Made by a program: the position numbers and the translations under genes. Positions 5,931 through 10,713 of a DNA stretch of 10,713 nt are shown piece after piece. The DNA comes from Actinomycetota bacterium (GTDB lineage: Bacteria > Actinomycetota > Actinomycetes > Actinomycetales > Microbacteriaceae): assembly GCA_009699665.1 (NCBI GenBank), contig WLNS01000044.1:1-10713 (forward strand). The letters are read 5' to 3'. A model generated the notes under the pieces. It had not been told where the DNA came from. It saw nothing but the letters and a program-made list of their open reading frames with translations, and searched no databases. How positions within the stretch are numbered: the stretch's first letter is position 1; each line of letters opens with the position of its first letter.

Positions 5931-6116
5931 CTAGCCCCAGTGTGGTGGCTTGTCTCGTTGTAGACGATCATCGTTCGAGTCGGATTCGTCGCGCAGATCT
6001 TCGGCGTCACTCTGTCGGCCGGCGGGTGGTTCACCCGATCCCTTGCCTGCAACCCGAACGCGGCGATGTCGGCGCCGTGGGGCTGCGTCGTCGGCGCTAT
6101 TCGTCGTCGAGGGCAT
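5931..6116 (-). CDS. Small charged hypothetical protein (61 aa) ending in DKPPHWG, overlapping the helicase 3' end
   Basis: The ATG at 6116 opens a 61-codon frame that overlaps the last 20 bases of the helicase gene in another frame and stops at 5931. The product is hydrophilic with no membrane segment: a basic stretch APRRRHRRVRVAGKG (12-26), an acidic stretch SDAEDLRDESDSNDD (36-50), and the end RLQRDKPPHWG. I recall small hypothetical proteins with a PPHWG end in Microbacteriaceae, but their function is unknown to me. There is no Shine-Dalgarno of note, so translation would depend on coupling to the helicase. The frame stays open further upstream inside the helicase gene, which is shadow sequence. 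The alternative is that it is not a gene; its charged pattern and distinctive C-terminus argue for it. Confidence 0.6.
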   Translation of the reverse strand: MPSTTNSADDAAPRRRHRRVRVAGKGSGEPPAGRQSDAEDLRDESDSNDDRLQRDKPPHWG

Positions 6117-9100
6117 CCGCGCGAGGAATGTCGACGGCCGCTTTTGGCGGAGGAGCGTCCTGCCGCATCGGTAGCTCGGGTTCAGTAATGACGCGGGGAA
6201 TCGAATCCGGAATATCGAGCGGGGCAGTCGGTATGTCGTCCTGCATATTAACCCGCACATCGTCGTCGATTTCGACGACGTCAACAGCAACGCCTTCGTC
6301 GGCAAACCGAGCAACATAACTCTCGGTTGGGGGCGCCGGACGAACATCCACGTCGGGCTGACTATCGCGCATCACCGATGCCACCGCCGCGTCGATGCCC
6401 TCGGTTGCTGACTGTGCCGGGCTTGGCGAATGGACCGGCGTAATTTCCATGGTTACTTGGCTCGACAGTCCGGCAATGCCGGCGACGCGAGCGGCGACCG
6501 CTTCGGGATCAGCAAAGAGCTCGAACGTGTGAACGCGAACGTAGTGCCAGCCCAGGCGTCGCAGGGCTGCCGGACGCAATCGCAGAGACTCTCTGAGTGT
6601 GCCCGTTGCCAAGACGCTGTCTGTCTCAACCGCAACAGCGACCTTGCCATAGCTGGCCACGAGGGCGATATCTTCTCCGTACCCCAGGGCGACCTCGAGA
6701 CCGCGCTGGCGCAGGCGGTTGGCAAGGTCGAGCAGCATGGGTTCCGTGCTCGTGCTCTGCCTCGACGGTTGGGGGTCGCCGGCTACTTCGCGCACAATAT
6801 CGCCCAGGAGGCGTGCGCCGTGTTCGAGTTCGACACCCGCGAGTTGCTCGGGGCCAAAACACGAGATGATGTCGAGCGACCTGCGCGCGCGCGTCATTCC
6901 CACAGCCAAGAGTCGCTCACTCCCTCGCTCGGACAGCGGACCAAAGTCGCTCAGTAAACGCCCGTGCGGGGTGAGTCCATAGCCGACCGAGAACAACACT
7001 CGGTCTCGGGTCACTCCCGCTGCCTCAGCCAAGGTTCGCACCATGAAGGGCTCGCCGTTGTCTCCCCATAAGAATCCGACAAGTTCGGGGCGACGGGCAA
7101 TTGCCGACGTGACACCGGACTGGATGGCCGTCGCTGTCTTGCGACTGGGCGAAACCACCATGAGAGATTCCTGCGGGCGCTTGACCGCGTGTTCCAACAC
7201 CGTGGCGACCACGCGTTCCACCTCGGCGTGGGTTGCTTCGATAATGCCCGACGCGCCGTCGGGCGGAGCCACCCCGTCTTTCACGACGTGCAGTCGAACG
7301 CTTCGGCTGCCCAAGAACGATCCCGCCCATGGCAAGAAGTTAATGCGCCCCGCATAAAAACGCCGATTGATAACGGTGGTGAGATCGCTACCGCTCGTGC
7401 GATACGACCGAGTGAGTGAAAATACCGGCAAAATTTCTGAGAACTGCGCGAGCGCCGAGGCGGCATGCAGGTCATCGAGACGCTCACTGCCGACCGACGT
7501 GTCTTCCTCGGCAATACTCGTGACAAATCGACTCGGTGTCTCGATGATGGGATCACCAAAAACGGCGACCGCTTGACCACGCTTGATGGCCGATACATTC
7601 TCGGCAATTGTGGTGGCACCCGCATCCAGCAGAAAAGTCACGTCGAAATCCGCCATCGGCAGCGACGCGGCTTCATAGGGAGAAACAATCCAGACGGGCG
7701 AAATCGCCCGTGCCAGGCGCGGCGCGATGGTGAAGAGTTCGCCCACCGAAACATGGCCCGACTTGAGCGCGTGACGGAGCCGATCAGATTCATCGGGAAA
7801 GTCCACCAGTCCGATTTTCCAGAGCTCAGCCAGTTTCGCCGCGAGTAGCGAACTGTTAGCTCCCGCGTGTGCCTCATCAACCATGCGAAAGTCGGCTTCG
7901 AGTCGGTCGAGTATTCCGGTATTGGCACCCAGAAGTGCCTGCTCACCGTCGAGCATTCCTTCCAACACCGACTGCCACCAGGCAAGCTCAAACTCGTCGG
8001 CAACACTCTCGGTTGGCACATGGCGCATCGACAGATCCTCGAGCAGTGATTCGAGATTCAACTCGCCCAGTCGATCGAGCAGCGTCATGCGCTCCTGAAG
8101 GTTCGCGAGCACCTGGGAGTCCGCCGCCAGGCCGCTGACCTTATTCGTGAGCTCGGCAATGGGCATCGTTGCCAGTGGTGCCGACGCTCCGGCTACTTGC
8201 AAGGGCGCGTCGAGAGCAGTGATGTCTTCCATCACGCGCTGATAGGCAACGCTCAGGTCGCTAATTCCCACCGGCACCTCGGGAAGAGCACCGGCAACCG
8301 TGTACCGCTGCCACATGGCTCGCTGTTCGTGAATGCGCACGAGCGCCGTGTGCATATCAGCGACCGTGGCACCGGGGCGAACGAATTCCACAGCGAGCTT
8401 GCGCAGATTCTTGCGCGCTGTCGCTGGCATATCGTGGCCCCGCCGACTCGCGGTTGCCGCAATGACGTCATCGAGGGGGCGATCGAAAACGTTCGGGATA
8501 AACGTGTCGAGGGTGTCACGAATATCGTTGAGCAAACGAATAAAGAGACCGAGCTCAAGCAAATTCTCAAACGACCGCATGCGGGTTTGGCCCACCACCT
8601 CGTCGGCGCGCTCGAGCAGTCGGGGCAGGTCAACGGTATGCACGCGCTTCGCGAGATCGTGAGCCGCTTGAGACTCCGCGTTGTTGGCGAACGTCACTCC
8701 GTACCACGGCGAATCATCGGGGCCGTATCGAAATTGCCCCAACTCCGCAGCCGAGATGAGCATCTGCGTTGCCGCATCGCGGTCAAACGCCAGCGACTCG
8801 ACCGCCCGGCGCGGCAACCGTGCCGTCGTCGCCGGTGGGTCGGGCAACAGGGCGAGGCGGGAAAGTTCTTGCAGCGCATCGAGCACCGAAACGCCCAGCA
8901 CGGCATCCTGCTGGCTCAGGGCATCACGATAGTTGAGCAGCACCTTGCGCAAGCGAGAGAGAGCATCGTCGACCTCGGTGACGTCTGGCCGGGCAGCGCG
9001 CTCGTTGCGAAGAATGCCGGACAGCAGGTCTTTGCGCAAACTGCGCGGTGACGCACACAAGCCCGCCAGTCCGACTTTTTCGAGTCGCTGACGCACCGCA

Positions 9101-10173
9101 TCAGCACTCGCTCGGCGCGGCGTGACCACGAGCACGCGCTTACCCGAGGCCGCCAAAGCCGCCAGAGCGTTGACGACTGTTTGCGTTCGTCCCGTGCCCG
9201 GCAAGGTTTTCACGGCGATGCTGTTGCCGGCAAGGATATTTGCCACCACGAGTTCTTGTTCCGCGTCGGCATCCAACACCAGCGTGTCAGAGGACGGCGG
9301 GCGCGTGTCTTGCGATGTTGGGTCCGGGGTTACCAGTGATGCGACGAGTCGATCGCGGGCCGAGGCGTTTCCCGCCAGCGCATCGAGAATGGGATGCGCG
9401 AGGTCGCGAGCATCTTCACCCATGCGCGTTGCCACGTCACCAAACGACGAACAGACAAGTCTGTTCTCGACCGAGAAACCGGGCACATGCCCCGTCAGAC
9501 CGTTCAGCCGCTCGAGCACGGGCTGCGGAGCAAAGGTGTCATTGGCGTTCGCCAGACCGACCAGCGCGCTGGCGTCAAGCGAGATGTGGAACTGTTCCTC
9601 GAGAACCTGAACCATGCGCGGGTTAATGACGGGCCCGCCCCGAAGTGTCAATTCGTAGTCCTGACCGTGACGCCGCAACGTCATCGGTCGAAGCATGATG
9701 GGAGCAGAATAATTCGTTCCGCCGAAGGTCCAGGCGGCGACACCGACGGCGAGAAAAACTGTTTCGATACCTCGCATGACGCGCAACGACGACGCGAGCG
9801 ACTCCAACGCATGGGCCGCGGTGCGCGCATTGCGAAGCGTGAATTCCTCACGGTAGAGGTGTGTGAGGCGGGTGGGTTCGCCCGCAAGGAATTTGGGCAG
9901 TCCGCCGGGATGGGTCGTGGTGAGGTCAAGACGCGAACGCGGGGTGTCTGAAAAGTGCAGCAGTGGCGACGGTCCACCCAGTGTGGCAATCTCAGCGCGC
10001 CAGGCCTGACGAGTCGGTTCGGCGGCATTTATGGCACCGGCAAGATCGACAGCACTGAGATCTGCGGTGCGGGAGACCGTTTCGGCGAGGTCAGCGTCAT
10101 CTCGCCACTGTGAAATGTCGTGAGCAACGGAGTCGACAAAAGGGTCGACATCACGAAAATCACCGCTCCGCAC
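6097..10173 (-). CDS. Upf1-like superfamily 1 helicase fused to a C-terminal nuclease-like domain, ATPase motifs degenerate
   Basis: A 1358-residue protein resembling the large Upf1-like helicases (DUF4011-type) of actinobacteria. The Walker A equivalent is LPGTGRTQT (324-332), with Arg329 replacing the Lys. Motif Ia is VTPRRASADAV (350-360). Motif II is FLLDAGATT (847-855), with Ala851 replacing Glu. Motif III is FGDPIIETPS (872-881), motif IV LTRSYRTS (920-927), and motif VI GMTRARRSLDIIS (1092-1104). Residues 1143-1230 look like a Vsr/DUF559-type PD-(D/E)XK domain, perhaps REase_MTES_1575: Asp1168, VETD (1182-1185) and LGWHYVRVHTFELF (1207-1220). The last 110 residues are acidic, Pro-rich and probably disordered. 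The start is GTG at 10173 because a TAGGGT box ends 7 nt before it; the frame is open 9 codons further to a TTG. The role is unknown; DNA repair or defence are guesses. Confidence 0.82.
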   Translation of the reverse strand: MRSGDFRDVDPFVDSVAHDISQWRDDADLAETVSRTADLSAVDLAGAINAAEPTRQAWRAEIATLGGPSPLLHFSDTPRSRLDLTTTHPGGLPKFLAGEPTRLTHLYREEFTLRNARTAAHALESLASSLRVMRGIETVFLAVGVAAWTFGGTNYSAPIMLRPMTLRRHGQDYELTLRGGPVINPRMVQVLEEQFHISLDASALVGLANANDTFAPQPVLERLNGLTGHVPGFSVENRLVCSSFGDVATRMGEDARDLAHPILDALAGNASARDRLVASLVTPDPTSQDTRPPSSDTLVLDADAEQELVVANILAGNSIAVKTLPGTGRTQTVVNALAALAASGKRVLVVTPRRASADAVRQRLEKVGLAGLCASPRSLRKDLLSGILRNERAARPDVTEVDDALSRLRKVLLNYRDALSQQDAVLGVSVLDALQELSRLALLPDPPATTARLPRRAVESLAFDRDAATQMLISAAELGQFRYGPDDSPWYGVTFANNAESQAAHDLAKRVHTVDLPRLLERADEVVGQTRMRSFENLLELGLFIRLLNDIRDTLDTFIPNVFDRPLDDVIAATASRRGHDMPATARKNLRKLAVEFVRPGATVADMHTALVRIHEQRAMWQRYTVAGALPEVPVGISDLSVAYQRVMEDITALDAPLQVAGASAPLATMPIAELTNKVSGLAADSQVLANLQERMTLLDRLGELNLESLLEDLSMRHVPTESVADEFELAWWQSVLEGMLDGEQALLGANTGILDRLEADFRMVDEAHAGANSSLLAAKLAELWKIGLVDFPDESDRLRHALKSGHVSVGELFTIAPRLARAISPVWIVSPYEAASLPMADFDVTFLLDAGATTIAENVSAIKRGQAVAVFGDPIIETPSRFVTSIAEEDTSVGSERLDDLHAASALAQFSEILPVFSLTRSYRTSGSDLTTVINRRFYAGRINFLPWAGSFLGSRSVRLHVVKDGVAPPDGASGIIEATHAEVERVVATVLEHAVKRPQESLMVVSPSRKTATAIQSGVTSAIARRPELVGFLWGDNGEPFMVRTLAEAAGVTRDRVLFSVGYGLTPHGRLLSDFGPLSERGSERLLAVGMTRARRSLDIISCFGPEQLAGVELEHGARLLGDIVREVAGDPQPSRQSTSTEPMLLDLANRLRQRGLEVALGYGEDIALVASYGKVAVAVETDSVLATGTLRESLRLRPAALRRLGWHYVRVHTFELFADPEAVAARVAGIAGLSSQVTMEITPVHSPSPAQSATEGIDAAVASVMRDSQPDVDVRPAPPTESYVARFADEGVAVDVVEIDDDVRVNMQDDIPTAPLDIPDSIPRVITEPELPMRQDAPPPKAAVDIPRADALDDE

Positions 10174-10180
10174 GTGCCCC

Positions 10181-10186
10181 ACCCTA
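10181..10186 (-). promoter_or_regulatory. Putative -10 box TAGGGT of the helicase gene (leaderless type)
   Basis: TAGGGT, then 7 nt (GGGGCAC), then GTG 10173. The box and its surroundings (ATAGGGTGG) are identical to those at galU. It lies within the first codons of the longer TTG-started frame, which argues that the longer start is wrong. Confidence 0.55.
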
Positions 10187-10259
10187 TGCTTTGGAGGCAA
10201 AAAAGCCCGGGATTTGCGCCGGAGAGGCTCACATTGGCCTCAAACTGCGCATCGGGCAC

Positions 10260-10265
10260 TATTCT
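10260..10265 (+). promoter_or_regulatory. Putative -10 box TATTCT of the amine oxidase gene (leaderless type)
   Basis: TATTCT, then 6 nt (GTGAGC), then the GTG at 10272. A second in-frame GTG begins directly after the box at 10266; on promoter spacing 10272 is the better start. The 98-bp divergent gap to the helicase gene shows no other clear element. Confidence 0.5.
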
Positions 10266-10271
10266 GTGAGC

Positions 10272-10713
10272 GTGGAGATCAGTCGTCGCACTGTCGTTTG
10301 GGGCGGACTATCGATCGGCCTCACATTCGCACTCGCAGCTTGTGCGCCGGGAGCGAATTCCGTTGGTCCGACCCCGCGACGCACGGGCGCAGAACCGGGT
10401 CAGCCCACAGCCTTTCGGCGCACCTCATGGTCAACAGATCCTTTTGCCCAGGGGTCGTACTCCTACCTCGCACCCAGTGACGTGGGCACCGACGCGCGAA
10501 CCATGCTCGCCGAAGCGATTGGGGCACTGCACTTCGCCGGCGAAGCCACCTCGTCGAACGCTCCGGCCACAACTCACGGCGCCTGGGAATCCGGGCGTCG
10601 CGCCGCTGCGGAACTCAGTGACACCACTGGTTCGATTCTCGTCATTGGTGCCGGCTTTGCCGGTCTCGCAGCCGCCCGCGCGCTGGCCGATGCGGGCCGC
10701 CAGGTCATCGTGA
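10272..10713 (+). CDS. Secreted or lipid-anchored flavin amine oxidase family protein, N-terminal 147 residues, cut by window edge
   Basis: The visible part starts VEISRRTVVWGGLSIGLTFA, with twin Arg at 5-6, a hydrophobic core and a lipobox LAAC (21-24), so export by Tat or Sec and anchoring as a lipoprotein at Cys24 are likely. A Pro/Thr-rich linker follows. Residues 47-112 carry motifs that normally close a flavin monoamine oxidase domain: TSWSTDPFAQGSYSYLAP, then LHFAGEATSS and THGAWESGRRAA. About ten residues later, SILVIGAGFAGLAAARAL (121-138) is the FAD-binding GxGxxG element that normally opens the domain. The order is therefore inverted relative to an ordinary amine oxidase. The remaining catalytic domain lies outside the window. 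Substrate unknown. The frame is open throughout, so this is not a visible frameshift. Confidence 0.82.
   Translation, partial: MEISRRTVVWGGLSIGLTFALAACAPGANSVGPTPRRTGAEPGQPTAFRRTSWSTDPFAQGSYSYLAPSDVGTDARTMLAEAIGALHFAGEATSSNAPATTHGAWESGRRAAAELSDTTGSILVIGAGFAGLAAARALADAGRQVIV

Noticed and set aside
6261..6280. Near-perfect palindrome CGTCGTCGA-TT-TCGACGACG
   Set aside because: It lies inside the helicase coding region and encodes the acidic run VEIDDDV. Repeated GAC and GTC codons in the low-complexity tail explain it, so I do not call it an operator or repeat element.
5942..6319. 125-codon plus-strand frame downstream of the cyclo-ligase
   Set aside because: It overlaps the helicase end and the small PPHWG ORF in antisense and has Arg/Ser-rich composition. 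The minus-strand small ORF has the better protein-like pattern.
7868..7879. VDEAH sequence in the helicase (residues 765-769), looking like a DEAH-box Walker B
   Set aside because: It lies about 80 residues before the segment that aligns with motif II (FLLDAGATT followed by GDP) and is not preceded by a hydrophobic beta strand typical of Walker B. I treat it as chance, though an alignment of homologs could change this.

Overview
The window reads as chromosomal DNA of a high-GC actinobacterium, most likely a member of the Microbacteriaceae. This rests on four things: the FTHF cyclo-ligase / galU / rimJ / SepX-GlpR gene neighbourhood, which is an actinobacterial arrangement; promoters of TAnnnT type placed directly before GTG or ATG starts; frequent GTG starts; and a large helicase-nuclease followed by a small ORF ending in a PPHWG motif. 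The family-level assignment is an inference. I saw no phage, IS, CRISPR or plasmid signature, and no gene-free stretch over about 110 bases.

Layout. Positions 1-52 hold the 5' part of a tRNA-Ala(CGC) on the minus strand, with a perfect TATAAT -10 box overlapping the stop codon of the next gene. Positions 64-933 (minus) encode an EamA/DMT-type drug/metabolite exporter. Positions 982-2723 (minus) encode a two-gene ABC-2 exporter, ATPase then permease, of the daunorubicin-resistance type; a 23-bp inverted repeat lies in its promoter region. Positions 2832-5293 (minus) hold galU, rimJ and a three-TM membrane protein of the SepX/GlpR division family. Divergent from galU, across a 40-bp gap, is a 5-formyltetrahydrofolate cyclo-ligase (5334-5909, plus). 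Convergent with that is a minus-strand pair: a 1358-residue Upf1-like helicase-nuclease (6097-10173) and a 61-residue charged ORF (5931-6116) overlapping its 3' end. Divergent from the helicase is a truncated secreted flavin amine oxidase (10272-10713, plus).

How the genes relate. The galU-rimJ pair is probably cotranscribed, since the gap is 4 bases. SepX/GlpR can be reached from the same transcript but also has its own promoter-like box. The gephyrin-like glp/moeA gene, which I recall lying between galU and rimJ in mycobacteria, is absent here. The ABC exporter and the DMT exporter are separate efflux functions. The helicase is unusual because its ATPase motifs are degraded while a C-terminal nuclease-like core appears to be kept.

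Most notable points: (1) the amine oxidase has the normally C-terminal FAD-binding motifs in front of the N-terminal Rossmann motif; (2) all six genes or operons without a clear Shine-Dalgarno start carry TAnnnT exactly 6-7 nt before the start codon, which indicates leaderless mRNAs and fixes the helicase start at GTG 10173; (3) the helicase has Walker A Lys-to-Arg and motif II Glu-to-Ala changes; (4) a small overlapping PPHWG-ending ORF; (5) the SepX/GlpR locus lacks its expected Glp partner.
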